Notes under the pieces: generated by a model
Told to the model about the DNA's origin: nothing
Databases searched by the model: none
The model's input: only the letters and a program-made list of their open reading frames with translations
Shown: positions 54,131 to 64,000 of the stretch, one piece after another
How positions within the stretch are numbered: position 1 is the first letter of the stretch
Layout: every line of letters starts with the position of its first letter
DNA from: Methylobacterium sp. DB0501
GTDB lineage: Bacteria > Pseudomonadota > Alphaproteobacteria > Rhizobiales > Beijerinckiaceae
Direction of reading: 5' to 3'
DNA length: 64,000 bases
Assembly: GCF_011043735.1 (NCBI RefSeq)
Contig: NZ_JAAKGV010000008.1
Span: 173,841-237,840, forward strand
Program-made: the position numbers and the translations under genes

Positions 54131-54153
54131 AACCCTCCCCCGCAAAGGGGGGG
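54131..54153. terminator. C-rich/G-rich hairpin between convergent genes
   Basis: ACC and CCCCC (54131-54140) pair with GGGGG and GGT (54146-54153) around GCAAA, with two bulged bases. It belongs to the same hairpin family as at 37062 and lies between ispE and the polyprenyl synthase gene. Confidence 0.6.
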
Positions 54154-54201
54154 TCATGATCGCACACCTTGCTCTGTCGCGGATCGTGCGGCCTGGCCTG
54201 C

Positions 54202-55230
54202 TCAGCGCGCCCGGGCGATGCAGAAATCCACCGCTTCCAGCAGCGCCTGCTTCATCGGCGAGTGCGGGAACAAGGCCAACGCGTCCTTGGCCATGGCGCC
54301 GTAATGGCGGGCGCGCTCGATCGTGTCCTCGAGGGCGCGGTGGCCGCGCATGATCGCGATGGCGTCGTCGAGGTCGCGGGGCTCCTCGATCTCCTGGCGC
54401 TCCAGGGTGCGGCGCCAGAACGCCCGCTCCTCGTCGTTGCCGCGGCGGAACGACAGCACCACCGGCAGGGTGATCTTGCCCTCGCGAAAATCGTCGCCGA
54501 CATTCTTGCCGAGATCGGCGCTGGTGCCGCCGTAATCGAGGGCGTCGTCGACGAGCTGGAAGGCGATGCCGAGATTCATGCCGTAGCTGCGGCAGGCGGC
54601 GATCTCGGCCTTCGGGCGCTGGGCCAGGACGGGACCGACCTCGCAGGCGGCGGCGAACAATTCGGCGGTCTTCGCGCGGATCACCGCGAGGTATTCGTCC
54701 TCGCTGGTCTCGGTGCTGCGGGCGGCGGTGAGCTGCATCACCTCGCCCTCCGCGATCACCGAAGCGGCCGAGGACAGGATGTCGAGGGCGCGCAGGGAGC
54801 CCACCTCGACCATCATCTTGAAGGCCTGCCCGAGCAGGAAGTCGCCGACGAGGACGCTGGCCTCGTTGCCCCACTTGATCCGCGCCGCCACCTTGCCGCG
54901 GCGCATGTCGCTCTCGTCGACGACGTCGTCGTGGAGCAGCGTCGCGGTGTGCATGAACTCGACGCTGGCGGCGAGCTTCACGTCCCCGTCGCCGGCCGGA
55001 TCGTACCCGGCCAGGGAGGCCGTCGCGAGGGTCAGGATCGGGCGCAGGCGCTTGCCGCCGGAGGAGATCAGATGGTTGGCGACCTCCGGGATCATCGTCA
55101 CGTCGGAGCCGGTGCGCGACAGGATCATCGCGTTGACGCGCTCCATCCCGCCCGCCACCAGGCCCACCAGGGCGTCGAGGCTGGCCTCCGGATCGGAGGG
55201 TCTGTCCTGAAGGGGAAGTACGACGCCCAC
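54202..55230 (-). CDS. Polyprenyl (octaprenyl-type) diphosphate synthase
   Basis: The product has 342 residues from GTG 55230 (GAGGAG upstream), beginning GVVLPLQDRPSDPEASLDAL. First Asp-rich motif LLHDDVVDESDMRRG, second QLVDDALDYGG; the KRLRPIL motif for IPP binding is near residue 65. It makes the isoprenoid side chain of ubiquinone; the exact chain length (probably C50 in this group) cannot be read from sequence by eye. Confidence 0.93.
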   Translation of the reverse strand: MGVVLPLQDRPSDPEASLDALVGLVAGGMERVNAMILSRTGSDVTMIPEVANHLISSGGKRLRPILTLATASLAGYDPAGDGDVKLAASVEFMHTATLLHDDVVDESDMRRGKVAARIKWGNEASVLVGDFLLGQAFKMMVEVGSLRALDILSSAASVIAEGEVMQLTAARSTETSEDEYLAVIRAKTAELFAAACEVGPVLAQRPKAEIAACRSYGMNLGIAFQLVDDALDYGGTSADLGKNVGDDFREGKITLPVVLSFRRGNDEERAFWRRTLERQEIEEPRDLDDAIAIMRGHRALEDTIERARHYGAMAKDALALFPHSPMKQALLEAVDFCIARAR

Positions 55231-55433
55231 GCCCGCGCGATCTCCTCGGAGTCGCCCCGAACCGCGGGGCTCCTGATCTACTCCCGCCCCCTTTGGCACG
55301 CGAGCGCCCCCGGCGGCAACACGCAAGCTGCCGCAAGGCCCTGGAGCGGGGGCGCCGGCCTGGGGATGCGGCGCAACCGGCGCAGAGGTGTGGTATGGCC
55401 GCCGCGATCCGAGCAGGGACCGCGTGCCGCACC

Positions 55434-55667
55434 ATGATCGAGCTGATCCGCACCAACGACCTCGTCCTGATCGGCTTCGCGGAGTCCCTTCTCAGCGGCG
55501 CCGCGATCCCGGTCCTGGTGGCCGACAACCACATCAGCGTGATGGAGGGGATGATCGGCGCCTTCCCACGCCGGCTGCTGGTGCCGGAGGACCATGCCCG
55601 CCAGGCCCGGCGCATCCTCACCGATGCCGGCCTCGCCCACGAGCTGCGCGATGCGCCCCGCCTCTGA
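55434..55667 (+). CDS. DUF2007 small protein
   Basis: This 77-residue protein (MIELIRTNDLVLIGFAESLL, VADNHISVMEGMIGAFPRRL, RARRILTDAGL-like end) matches the DUF2007 family, named putative signal-transducing proteins, function unknown. Its last 17 bases overlap the next gene in another frame, so the two are coupled. Confidence 0.88.
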   Translation: MIELIRTNDLVLIGFAESLLSGAAIPVLVADNHISVMEGMIGAFPRRLLVPEDHARQARRILTDAGLAHELRDAPRL

Positions 55668-56406
55668 CCCCGAATCCTGGCTCGGCGGCCGGCTCTCCCT
55701 GCGCCAGCCGGCCCGCGGCGCCCACCGGGCCGGGACCGACGCGGTGCTGCTCGCCGCGAGCGCCGGCGCGGCGGGCGGGGAGAGCGTGTGCGACCTCGGC
55801 GCCGGGACCGGCGCGGTCGGGCTCGCGGTCGCGCAGGCCTGCCCGGAGGTGCGGGTAGCCCTGGTCGAGCGCGATCCGGAGGCCGCTCGCCTCGCCCGCC
55901 TCAACGCCGAGGAGAACGGGCTCGCCGACCGGGTCCGGGTGGTCGAGGCCGACGTGACGGCGCCGGGGCGCGCCCGGCGGGCCGCCGGCCTCCTGCCCGA
56001 TTCGGTCGACCTTCTCCTCACCAACCCGCCCTTCTTCGAGCCCGGCCGCCACCGCGCCTCGCCGGTGGCGGCCCGCGCCGCGGCGCACGGCTTCTCCGAG
56101 CCCGGCGGGCTGGAGGCCTGGCTGCGCACCGCCGCCGACCTGCTGCGCCCCGGCGGCCGGCTGGTGCTGATCCACCGCGCCGATGCGCTGCCCGCCTGCC
56201 TCGACGCGATGGCGGGCCGGTTCGGCGCGCTCCAGGTCGTCCCGGTCCAGCCGCGGGCAGAGGCGACGGCGATCCGGGTGCTGGTCTCGGGCGTGCGCGG
56301 AAGCCGGGCGCCGTTCACCCTGGCGCCGGCCCTGGTGCTGCACGGACCGGACGGGCGGTTCACGCCGCGGGTGGAGGCGATGCACCGTGGCGAGGGGTTT
56401 TCTTAG
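55651..56406 (+). CDS. TrmN6/YfiC-like SAM-dependent methyltransferase
   Basis: This 251-residue protein carries SAM-binding VCDLGAGTGAVGLAVAQACP (about 46-65) and the adenine-N6 catalytic motif LLLTNPPFFEPG (about 124-135), as in enzymes modifying adenine 37 of tRNA-Val. It could also act on other RNA or protein substrates. It starts inside the DUF2007 gene and ends convergent to topA. Confidence 0.88.
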   Translation: MRPASDPESWLGGRLSLRQPARGAHRAGTDAVLLAASAGAAGGESVCDLGAGTGAVGLAVAQACPEVRVALVERDPEAARLARLNAEENGLADRVRVVEADVTAPGRARRAAGLLPDSVDLLLTNPPFFEPGRHRASPVAARAAAHGFSEPGGLEAWLRTAADLLRPGGRLVLIHRADALPACLDAMAGRFGALQVVPVQPRAEATAIRVLVSGVRGSRAPFTLAPALVLHGPDGRFTPRVEAMHRGEGFS

Positions 56407-56732
56407 GTAGGGCCGGGACTTCGGCGGCGCCCGACACCGGCTTCCGACGGCTTTGCGTCCATCGGATGGAATCGGCCGGTCTGTCTTGAAACGATCCGGG
56501 CGCAGGATAAGGCGCTGGCTCCCCTCTCCCATATGGGAGAGAGGTAGGGGCGACCCGAGATCGCGCGAGGATGGATCGTTTCAGGAGAACGTTCAGAACG
56601 TCGAGCGACCGGCACGACGGTCTGAGTTCGACTCGGATCATCGACGGCGAGAACCCGGGATAACGATGGAGGGCTTCAAGCCGGTCGGGCCAGGGCCGTC
56701 ATCGCATCGACCGAGTGCCCGGGGCCTCGCGG
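56407..56732. other. Intergenic region, 326 bp, nested inverted repeats
   Basis: No gene. TGAAACGATCC (56487-56497) faces GGATCGTTTCA (56573-56583). Inside lies the perfect 18-base palindrome CTCTCCCATATGGGAGAG (56524-56541). It is between convergent genes, so the region is probably a bidirectional terminator or a decayed repeat element. Confidence 0.65.
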
Positions 56733-59495
56733 CTACTCCCCCGCCGCGCTCTTCGCCGCCTTGGCCGCCTTGGCCGCCGGCTTCTTCGCCGGAGCCTTCT
56801 TGGTCGCAGCAGGCTTGGTCGCCGCCTTCCGGGCCGCGGGCTTCGCCTCGCCGGTCTCCTCACCCTCGGCGGCCACGTCCTTGGCGGTGGCCTTGGTCGT
56901 CTTGGCCGCGGCCGACTTTCCGGCGGCTTTCCGCGCCCCGGCCTTCTTCTTCGTCCCGCCGCCGGCCTCGCGGCGAGCGGCGATCAGGCGCAGGGCCTCC
57001 TCAAGGGTGACGGCCTCGGCATCCGCGCCCTTCGGCAGGGTGGCGTTGATCTCTCCGTCGGTGACGTAGGGCCCGTAGCGGCCGGCCTTCACGGTCACCG
57101 GCTTGCCGCTGTCCGGCGCCGCGCCGATCACGCGGCCCGGATCCTGCGCCGGGCGCCCGCCGCCCTGCTCCTTCTGGACGATCAGGTCGATGGCCCGGTT
57201 GGCGCCGACCTCCAGCACGTCGTCGTCCTTGCCGAGATTGGCGTAGATCTTGCCGTGCTGCACGTAAGGCCCGTAGCGGCCGATATTGGCCAGGATCGGC
57301 TCGCCGGTCTCCGGGTGGCGCGCCACCTCGCGGGGCAGCGAGAGGAGCTTGAGCGCCTTGTCCAGATCCACCGCCGACGGCGACAGGCCCTTGGGCAGCG
57401 AGGAGCGCTTGGGCTTCTCCGCCCCCTTCTCGGCCGAGGCCTCGCCGAGCTGGACGAACGGGCCGAATCGGCCGTCACGCAAGGTCACGGGCAGACCGGT
57501 CTGGGGATCGTCGCCGAGCACCCGCACGCCGGGCTGGCCGCCCTCGCCCGCCCCCTCGCCGTCGCCGTCGAGGCCGGTGGCGTTGAGCTGGCGGGTATAC
57601 TTGCACTCCGGGTAGTTCGAGCAGCCGACGAAGGCGCCGAACTTGCCGAGCTTGAGCGAGAGCTGGCCGCCGGCGCAGTTCGGGCAGGCGCGGGGGTTCG
57701 ACCCGTCGGCCTTGGCCGGGAAGATGTGCTCGGCCAGAAGCCCGTTCAGGGCCTCCAGCACTTCCGCGGTGCGCAGCTCCTTGGTGCCGGCGATCGCCGC
57801 GGAAAAATCGCGCCAGAAGTCGCGCAACACCGCGCGCCAGTCGATCTCGGCGTTCGAGACCCGGTCGAGCTGGGTTTCCAGGTCGGCGGTGAAGTCGTAC
57901 TCGACGTAGCGGCGGAAGAAGCTCTCGAGGAAGCCAGTGACGATCCGGCCCTTGTCCTCCGGTACCAGGCGCTTCTTGTCGATCTTGACGTATTCGCGGT
58001 CACGCAGGACCTGGAGCACGGCGGCGTAGGTCGAGGGCCGGCCGATGCCGAGCTCCTCCATCCGCTTGACCAGGCTCGCCTCGGAATAGCGCGGCGGCGG
58101 CTCGGTGAAGTGCTGGGTCGCGGCGATGCGCTCGCGGGTCAGCGCATCGTCCTTGTGCATCGGCGGCAGGCGGCGGGATTCCTCGTCCTCCTCGTCGTCC
58201 TTGCCCTCCTGGTAGAGGGTGAGGAAGCCGTCGAACTTCACCACCTGGCCGGTGGCGCGCAGATCGATGCGGCGCGGGCCGACCTGGGCGGCGATCTCGA
58301 CCGTGGTGCGCTCCAGCTCCGCCGATTCCATCTGGCTCGCCACGGTGCGGATCCAGATCAGCTCGTAGAGCCGGGCCTGCTCGGGATCGAGGAAGCGGGC
58401 GACGTCCTTCGGCAGCCGGGCGAGGTCGGTCGGGCGCACCGCCTCGTGGGCCTCCTGCGCGTTCTTGGCCTTGACGCTGTACTTGCGGGGCGCTCCCGGC
58501 ACGTAGGCGTCGCCGTACTCGGCGCCGATCACCTGGCGCGCCTGGGCCACCGCCTCCGGCGCCATGTCGACGCCGTCGGTCCGCATGTAGGTGATGAGGC
58601 CGACGGTCTCGCCGCCGATCTCGATGCCCTCGTAGAGGCGCTGGGCCACCCGCATGGTCTGGGCCGGGGCGAGGCCGAGCTTGCGCGAGGCCTCCTGCTG
58701 CAGCGTCGAGGTGGTGAAGGGCGGCTGCGGGTGGCGCTTGGCGGGCTTGGCCTCGACCGAGGCGACCGTGAAGGTCGCGAGTTCCAGGTCGCGCCGGAAC
58801 GCCTCGGCCTCGTCCGCCGTGCCGACGTCGAGGCGCTGGATCCGCTTGCCGTCGGCGCCGACGAGGCGCGCCTCGAACACCGCGCCGCTCGCGGTCTTGA
58901 GCGTCGCGACGATCGACCAGTATTCCCGCGGCTTGAAGGTCTCGATCTCGCGCTCGCGGTCGCAGACGAGGCGGAGCGCCACCGACTGCACCCGGCCGGC
59001 CGAGCGGGCGCCCGGCAGCTTGCGCCACAGGACCGGCGAGAGGTTGAAGCCGACGAGATAATCCAGCGCCCGGCGCGCCAGGTAGGCGTCGACCAGGGCC
59101 TGGTCGATCGCCCGCGGCTGGGCCATCGCGGTCGCGACCGCGTCCTTGGTGATGGCGTTGAAGGTGACGCGCTCGACCGCGACGTCCTTGAGTACCTTCT
59201 TGGCCTGCAGCGCCTCCAGCACGTGCCAGGAGATCGCCTCGCCCTCGCGGTCCGGGTCGGTCGCCAGGATCAGGGTATCGGCGCCCTTCACGGCCCTGGC
59301 GATCTCGGCGACGCGCTTGGCCCCGCGATCCTCCAGCTCCCACAGCATATGGAAGTCCTGCTCGGGATCGACCGAGCCGTCTTTCGCCGGAAGATCCCGG
59401 ATATGCCCGAACGAGGCCAGCACCTCGTAGTCGCTGCCGAGGTATTTATTGATCGTCTTGGCTTTCGCGGGCGACTCGACGACGACGACTTTCAT
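56733..59495 (-). CDS. topA: DNA topoisomerase I
   Basis: The product has 920 residues from ATG 59495. Toprim domain VVVVESPAKAKTINKYLG (about 3-20) with TDPDREGEAISWH; active-site tyrosine in ITYMRTDGVDM (Tyr about 303); C-terminal zinc-ribbon region with CPNCAGGQLSLKLGKFGAF and GCSNYPECKYTRQL. A lysine/alanine-rich histone-like tail ends the protein (KKAPAKKPAAKAAKAAK), common in this order. It relaxes negative supercoils. In many Rhizobiales it follows dprA; here it is divergent from pyrB at the other end of the same cluster. Confidence 0.97.
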   Translation of the reverse strand: MKVVVVESPAKAKTINKYLGSDYEVLASFGHIRDLPAKDGSVDPEQDFHMLWELEDRGAKRVAEIARAVKGADTLILATDPDREGEAISWHVLEALQAKKVLKDVAVERVTFNAITKDAVATAMAQPRAIDQALVDAYLARRALDYLVGFNLSPVLWRKLPGARSAGRVQSVALRLVCDREREIETFKPREYWSIVATLKTASGAVFEARLVGADGKRIQRLDVGTADEAEAFRRDLELATFTVASVEAKPAKRHPQPPFTTSTLQQEASRKLGLAPAQTMRVAQRLYEGIEIGGETVGLITYMRTDGVDMAPEAVAQARQVIGAEYGDAYVPGAPRKYSVKAKNAQEAHEAVRPTDLARLPKDVARFLDPEQARLYELIWIRTVASQMESAELERTTVEIAAQVGPRRIDLRATGQVVKFDGFLTLYQEGKDDEEDEESRRLPPMHKDDALTRERIAATQHFTEPPPRYSEASLVKRMEELGIGRPSTYAAVLQVLRDREYVKIDKKRLVPEDKGRIVTGFLESFFRRYVEYDFTADLETQLDRVSNAEIDWRAVLRDFWRDFSAAIAGTKELRTAEVLEALNGLLAEHIFPAKADGSNPRACPNCAGGQLSLKLGKFGAFVGCSNYPECKYTRQLNATGLDGDGEGAGEGGQPGVRVLGDDPQTGLPVTLRDGRFGPFVQLGEASAEKGAEKPKRSSLPKGLSPSAVDLDKALKLLSLPREVARHPETGEPILANIGRYGPYVQHGKIYANLGKDDDVLEVGANRAIDLIVQKEQGGGRPAQDPGRVIGAAPDSGKPVTVKAGRYGPYVTDGEINATLPKGADAEAVTLEEALRLIAARREAGGGTKKKAGARKAAGKSAAAKTTKATAKDVAAEGEETGEAKPAARKAATKPAATKKAPAKKPAAKAAKAAKSAAGE

Positions 59496-59706
59496 GGACG
59501 GGCTGCCTCTTCGAAGAGCACACCGCGGCAGATCGGGCTTCAACTTGTGCGGGGCGGCTGGCGCGGATTTTCGCGCGGCGAAGCGGACAAGTGGGTGATG
59601 ACGCGGCGGTTGTCAAATACCGCCGATGGTCCAACTCGTTCCACCTGCGATCCACACGCCCGTCCTTGCGGGCGGCGCGCAGCGCTCCTATAGCCCTTCG
59701 CTCAGG

Positions 59707-60654
<948 letters not shown>

Positions 60655-60693
60655 GGGATCAAGCGTAACTTCGGGGAAGGGCGCCACGGCTGA

Positions 60694-60866
60694 ACCCTCC
60701 CCCCTTTGCGGGGGAGGGTGGCCTGCGGAGCAGGCCGGGAGAGGGGCAGCGCGACGGTGCCAAGTATGGCGCTCGTCAGAACGGTTCCGCTTCATCCGGA
60801 AGCGTGGTTCCCCTCTCGCGTCCGGCTCTGCCGGGCACCCTCCCCCGCAGAGGGGGCAGGGTTCAG
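60694..60866. repeat. Facing C-rich/G-rich hairpins between pyrB and the DUF559 gene
   Basis: Hairpin 1 is ACCCTCCCCC (60694-60703) with GGGGGAGGGT (60710-60719), then GGCCTG/CAGGCC (60720-60736). Hairpin 2, near 60836-60866, is the rough inverse (CACCCTCCCCC through AGGGTTCAG). The two flank about 100 bases just before the DUF559 gene. Confidence 0.7.
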
Positions 60867-60890
60867 GGCGGCGGGTTTGAGGAGAGGCGG

Positions 60891-61298
60891 ATGGAGCAAG
60901 AGAAGCGAAATCCGGTTTCCGGCCGCCTCAGGGACTTCGCCAGGGATCAACGCTCGCTTGCGACCCGTGCCGAGGCCCTGTTCTGGAGCCAGGTCCGCGC
61001 CGGTCGCCTCTCCGGCCACACGTTCAAGCGGCAGGTCCCGATCACCCCCTCCATCGTCGATTTCCTCTGCCCCGCCGCCCGGCTGATCGTCGAGCTCAAC
61101 GGCGAGCCTCACGAGACGGCCGAACGCCGCACGCGCGACGCCACTCGGGATGCCTGGCTTCGCGCCCAAACCTTCGAGATCATGCGGTTCACGAACGACG
61201 CCTTCCTCGGCAACCCTCAGCGCGCGCTCGACGCCGTGCTCGCCGCGGTCGAGCGCCGCACCATCTCGCCTCCGCCGAACACAGACCGCATCGCATGA
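60891..61298 (+). CDS. DUF559 protein (Vsr/restriction endonuclease-like fold)
   Basis: The product has 135 residues from ATG 60891 (AGGAGAGG upstream). DUF559 pattern: [52 protein letters not shown] and [16 protein letters not shown]. The fold is that of Vsr-type mismatch endonucleases; activity of this family is not established. It splits the pyrB/dihydroorotase-like pair, overlaps the latter by four bases (ATGA) and is preceded by hairpin repeats, suggesting insertion. Confidence 0.85.
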   Translation: MEQEKRNPVSGRLRDFARDQRSLATRAEALFWSQVRAGRLSGHTFKRQVPITPSIVDFLCPAARLIVELNGEPHETAERRTRDATRDAWLRAQTFEIMRFTNDAFLGNPQRALDAVLAAVERRTISPPPNTDRIA

Positions 61299-62590
61299 AC
61301 CCACTTCTCCTCACCAACGCCCACCTGATCGACCCCGCCACCGGCCGCGAGGGCCCGGGCGCGGTGCTCGTCCGCGACCGCGCGATCGCCGAGGTCCATT
61401 GGGGCACGCCCGCCGCCCTGCCCGAGGGCGCCGAGGTGATCGAGTGCGGCGGGCAGGTGCTCACCGCCGGCCTCGTGGATCTCCGCGCCTTCGTGGGCGA
61501 GCCGGGGGCCGAGCACCGCGAGACCCTGGCCAGCGCCAGCGCGGCGGCGGCGGCCGGCGGCGTGACCACGCTGGTGTGCATGCCCGACACCAACCCGCCG
61601 ATCGACGAGCCGGCCATCGTCGATTTCGTGCTGCGGCGCGCCCGCGACACCGCCAGCACCCACGTCCTGCCCGCCGCCGCCATCACCAAGGGACTCGCCG
61701 GCCAGGTGATGACCGAGTTCGGCCTGCTGACCGAGGCCGGCGCCGTCGCCTTCACGGATGGGCTCAAGGCCGTCACCAACGCCCAGGTGATGCGCCGCGC
61801 GCTGACCTATGCCCGCGATTTCGGCGTGCTGCTGATGCAGCACGTCGAGGAGCCGACGCTGGTCGGCGACGGCGTGATGAACGAGGGCGAGATGGCCTCG
61901 CGGCTCGGCCTGCACGGCATTCCGCGGGAGGCCGAGACGATCCTGCTCGAGCGCGACATCCGCCTCGTGCGCCTGACCGGCGGGCGCTACCACGCCGCCA
62001 TGATCTCGTGTGCCGATTCGGTCGAGATCGTGCGACGGGCCAAGGACGCCGGCTTGCCGGTGACCTGCGGCGTCTCGGTCAACAACCTTGTGCTGAACGA
62101 GAACGACATCGGCCACTACCGCACCTTCTGCAAGCTCTCGCCGCCCTTGCGCACGGAAGCCGACCGCCAGGCCGTGGTGGCGGCTCTCAACGAAGGCGTG
62201 ATCGACGTGATCGTGTCCGATCACAACCCGCAGGACGTCGAGACCAAGCGCCTGCCCTTCGCCGAGGCCGCCGACGGGGCGCTCGGCATCGAGACCCTGC
62301 TCGCCGCCGCGCTCCGCCTCGTCCATGCCGGAGACGTCTCGCTGCCACGGCTGCTCGCCGCCCTCTCGGCCGCGCCGTCGCGGGTGCTCGGCCGCGAGAC
62401 CGGGCGCCTCGCTCCCGGCGCTCCCGCCGACCTCGTGCTGATCGACCCGGATGCGCCCTACGTGCTCGACAAGCGCCGGCTGAAGTCGCGCTCCAAGAAC
62501 TCGCCCTTCGACGAGGCGCGCCTGCAGGGTCTCGCCTCCCTCACCATGGTCGCCGGCCGCATCGTCCACCGCAGCGAGGAGGCGCGCTGA
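61295..62590 (+). CDS. Dihydroorotase-like protein lacking the HxH metal site (probable non-catalytic PyrC')
   Basis: This 431-residue protein has the amidohydrolase fold of type I dihydroorotase ([51 protein letters not shown]). At the first metal site, where active enzymes have D-x-H-x-H-x-R-x-P-G, this one reads [11 protein letters not shown], so both histidines are absent; ordinary TDHAPH reads SDHNPQ. This pattern is known for structural partners of aspartate carbamoyltransferase (pyrC'/pyrX). A true PyrC must be elsewhere in the genome. Confidence 0.88.
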   Translation: MNPLLLTNAHLIDPATGREGPGAVLVRDRAIAEVHWGTPAALPEGAEVIECGGQVLTAGLVDLRAFVGEPGAEHRETLASASAAAAAGGVTTLVCMPDTNPPIDEPAIVDFVLRRARDTASTHVLPAAAITKGLAGQVMTEFGLLTEAGAVAFTDGLKAVTNAQVMRRALTYARDFGVLLMQHVEEPTLVGDGVMNEGEMASRLGLHGIPREAETILLERDIRLVRLTGGRYHAAMISCADSVEIVRRAKDAGLPVTCGVSVNNLVLNENDIGHYRTFCKLSPPLRTEADRQAVVAALNEGVIDVIVSDHNPQDVETKRLPFAEAADGALGIETLLAAALRLVHAGDVSLPRLLAALSAAPSRVLGRETGRLAPGAPADLVLIDPDAPYVLDKRRLKSRSKNSPFDEARLQGLASLTMVAGRIVHRSEEAR

Positions 62591-63189
62591 TGATTCCGGA
62601 CTGGACCCAGGTCGCCCTCGGGCTGGCCCTCGGCTACGTGCTCGGCGCGATCCCGTTCGGGCTGATCCTGACCCGCTTCGCCGGCCTCGGCGACGTGCGG
62701 GCGATCGGCTCAGGCAACATCGGCGCCACCAACGTGCTGCGCACCGGCCGGAAGGGCTTGGCTGCCGCGACGCTGCTGGGCGACGCCCTGAAGGGCACCG
62801 CCGCGGTGCTGGTCGCCGGCCGGCTCGGCGGGCAGGAGGCGGCCCTGGCGGCCGGGCTCGGCGCCTTCCTCGGCCACCTCTTCCCGGTCTGGCTCGGCTT
62901 CAAGGGCGGCAAGGGCGTCGCCACCTTCATCGGCGTGCTGCTCGGCCTGTTTCCGCTGGGCGTGCTGGTCTTCGCGGTCGTGTGGCTCGGCCTCGCCGCC
63001 CTGCTGCGCTACTCCTCGGCCTCGGCGCTGGCGGCCTCGGCCGCCACCCCGGTCGCCCTGTGGGCCTTCGGGCAACCGCACCTCGCGGTGCTGTTCTGCA
63101 TCCTCGCCCTGCTGCTATGGTGGAAGCACGCGCCCAATATCCGCCGCCTCGCCGCGGGGACCGAAGGGCGCATCGGGCAGAAGGGCTGA
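62590..63189 (+). CDS. plsY: Glycerol-3-phosphate acyltransferase PlsY
   Basis: This 199-residue protein has five membrane segments. Motifs: [26 protein letters not shown] (about 41-56), [20 protein letters not shown] (about 97-116) and [11 protein letters not shown] near the end. It transfers acyl from acyl phosphate to glycerol-3-phosphate, the first step of phospholipid synthesis. It overlaps the dihydroorotase-like stop by one base (TGATG), so it is coupled. Confidence 0.96.
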   Translation: MIPDWTQVALGLALGYVLGAIPFGLILTRFAGLGDVRAIGSGNIGATNVLRTGRKGLAAATLLGDALKGTAAVLVAGRLGGQEAALAAGLGAFLGHLFPVWLGFKGGKGVATFIGVLLGLFPLGVLVFAVVWLGLAALLRYSSASALAASAATPVALWAFGQPHLAVLFCILALLLWWKHAPNIRRLAAGTEGRIGQKG

Positions 63190-63226
63190 AGGTCTGACAC
63201 AGGCCCTCATCCAAAGGGAGAGGGCC

Positions 63227-64000
63227 TTGCTCCTCAGCGACGCGCAGCGCCTCGACTGGCTCCGGCTGATCCGCTCCGACGGCGTCGGCCCGCGCACCTT
63301 CCGGGGATTGGTGAACAAGTTCGGCGGGGCCGGGCCGGCGCTGAAAGCCCTGCCGGGCCTTGCCAAGGCCCGCGGCAAGCCGATCCGGGTCACCACCAAG
63401 GCCGAGGCGGAGCGCGAGATCGCCGCGGCCGGCCGCCTCGGCGCCCGCTTCGTGGCGATGGGCGAGCCGGATTACCCGCTGCCGCTCCAGGCCACCGCGG
63501 ATGCGCCGCCGCTGCTCTGCCTGCGGGGCGACGCCGCCTGCCTGAAGCGGCCTGCCGTCGCCATCGTCGGCTCGCGCAACGCCTCGGCCGCCGGCCTCAC
63601 CTTCACCGAGCGGCTGTCCCACGCGCTCGGCGCCGAGGGTCTGGTGATCGTGTCGGGATTGGCCCGCGGCATCGACGCCCGGGCCCACAAGGCGGCGCTC
63701 CCGAGCGGCACCGTCGCGGTGCTCGCCGGCGGGCACGACCGGATCTACCCGTCCGAGCACGAGGAGCTGGTCGCGCGCATCCTCGATTCGGGCGGCGCGG
63801 TCGTCGCCGAGATGCCGATGGGCTGGGAGCCGAGGGGCCGCGACTTCCCGCGCCGCAACCGCATCATCTCGGGACTCGCCCTCGGCACGGTCGTGGTCGA
63901 GGCGGCGCGCCGCTCCGGCTCGCTCATCACCGCCCGCTTCGCCCTGGAGCAGGGCCGCGAGGTCTTCGCCGTGCCGGGCTCGCCCCTCGATCCCCGGGCC
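63227..64000 (+). CDS. dprA: DNA processing protein DprA, 3' end beyond the window
   Basis: Start TTG 63227 is preceded by GGGAG six bases upstream; reading opens [20 protein letters not shown]. 258 residues are visible: a helical N-terminal domain (about 1-75), then the Rossmann-like DprA fold with [40 protein letters not shown] and [20 protein letters not shown]. It loads RecA on incoming single-stranded DNA. The rest, usually a small winged-helix domain, is outside the window. It follows plsY by 37 bases. Confidence 0.95.
   Translation, partial: MLLSDAQRLDWLRLIRSDGVGPRTFRGLVNKFGGAGPALKALPGLAKARGKPIRVTTKAEAEREIAAAGRLGARFVAMGEPDYPLPLQATADAPPLLCLRGDAACLKRPAVAIVGSRNASAAGLTFTERLSHALGAEGLVIVSGLARGIDARAHKAALPSGTVAVLAGGHDRIYPSEHEELVARILDSGGAVVAEMPMGWEPRGRDFPRRNRIISGLALGTVVVEAARRSGSLITARFALEQGREVFAVPGSPLDPRA

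Noticed and set aside
56715..59693. A 992-residue plus-strand open frame opposite topA
   Set aside because: Pure antisense shadow; topA motifs are complete on the minus strand.

Overview
The window is GC-rich (well over 65 % by eye), densely coded chromosomal DNA from an alphaproteobacterium. Gene content and order point to Rhizobiales, most probably Methylobacterium or a close relative. The evidence is the neighbourhoods DUF1674/rsmB/heparinase, udg/ETF-QO, TPR/ispE/polyprenyl synthase/DUF2007/methyltransferase and pyrB/pyrC-like/plsY/dprA/topA, together with DUF2794 and a small Tat-type arginine-rich protein. The genus is an inference. No rRNA, tRNA, phage, IS element or CRISPR array was found.

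Positions 1-25,400 are accessory and look like a low-oxygen/stress survival island. The genes are: HdeD-like membrane protein, alkyl sulfatase, two universal stress proteins, a heavy-metal P1B ATPase, two CBS-BON proteins, a phasin, a zinc alcohol dehydrogenase, Hsp20, an ABC membrane domain without an ATPase, acetate kinase, a fused APH-like/P-loop kinase coupled to an MgtA-like ATPase, a DUF892 ferritin-like protein, a membrane-anchored TAXI protein and small secreted Gly/Tyr-rich proteins. Ten matches to the FNR/FixK box (TTGAT-N4-ATCAA, at least 8 of 10 positions) lie between these genes, mostly with centres 64-111 bp from a start codon. This ties the genes into one probable oxygen-responsive regulon. 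The gene set resembles the mycobacterial DosR dormancy regulon in function (Hsp20, USPs, CBS protein, cation ATPase, Rv2004c-like kinase fusion).

Positions 25,500-30,700 hold an RND efflux operon (adaptor, pump) ending in a PPK2 polyphosphate kinase. Positions 30,900-48,700 hold mostly housekeeping and peripheral genes: diguanylate cyclase, heparinase-like protein, rsmB, an SDH assembly factor, PH-domain protein, L,D-transpeptidase, DUF2794, two small ORFs, rnhB, an acyl-CoA synthetase/PPC-domain pair, GNAT, a PA0069-type radical SAM protein, moaB coupled to a YpfJ-type metalloprotease, uracil-DNA glycosylase and ETF-ubiquinone oxidoreductase. A probable small RNA with a strong intrinsic terminator lies at about 37,736-37,884. 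Positions 48,800-64,000 hold a chemoreceptor, a TPR protein, ispE, a polyprenyl diphosphate synthase, DUF2007, a TrmN6-like methyltransferase, topA, and the run pyrB - DUF559 - inactive dihydroorotase-like gene - plsY - dprA (cut by the window end).

Small repeats are scattered through the window. In-frame tandem repeats of exactly 15 bp occur inside five unrelated genes, while intergenic tandem repeats have periods of 13, 14 and 16 bp. A hairpin element of about 130-160 bp occurs twice in opposite orientation, and C-rich/G-rich hairpins recur at four sites.
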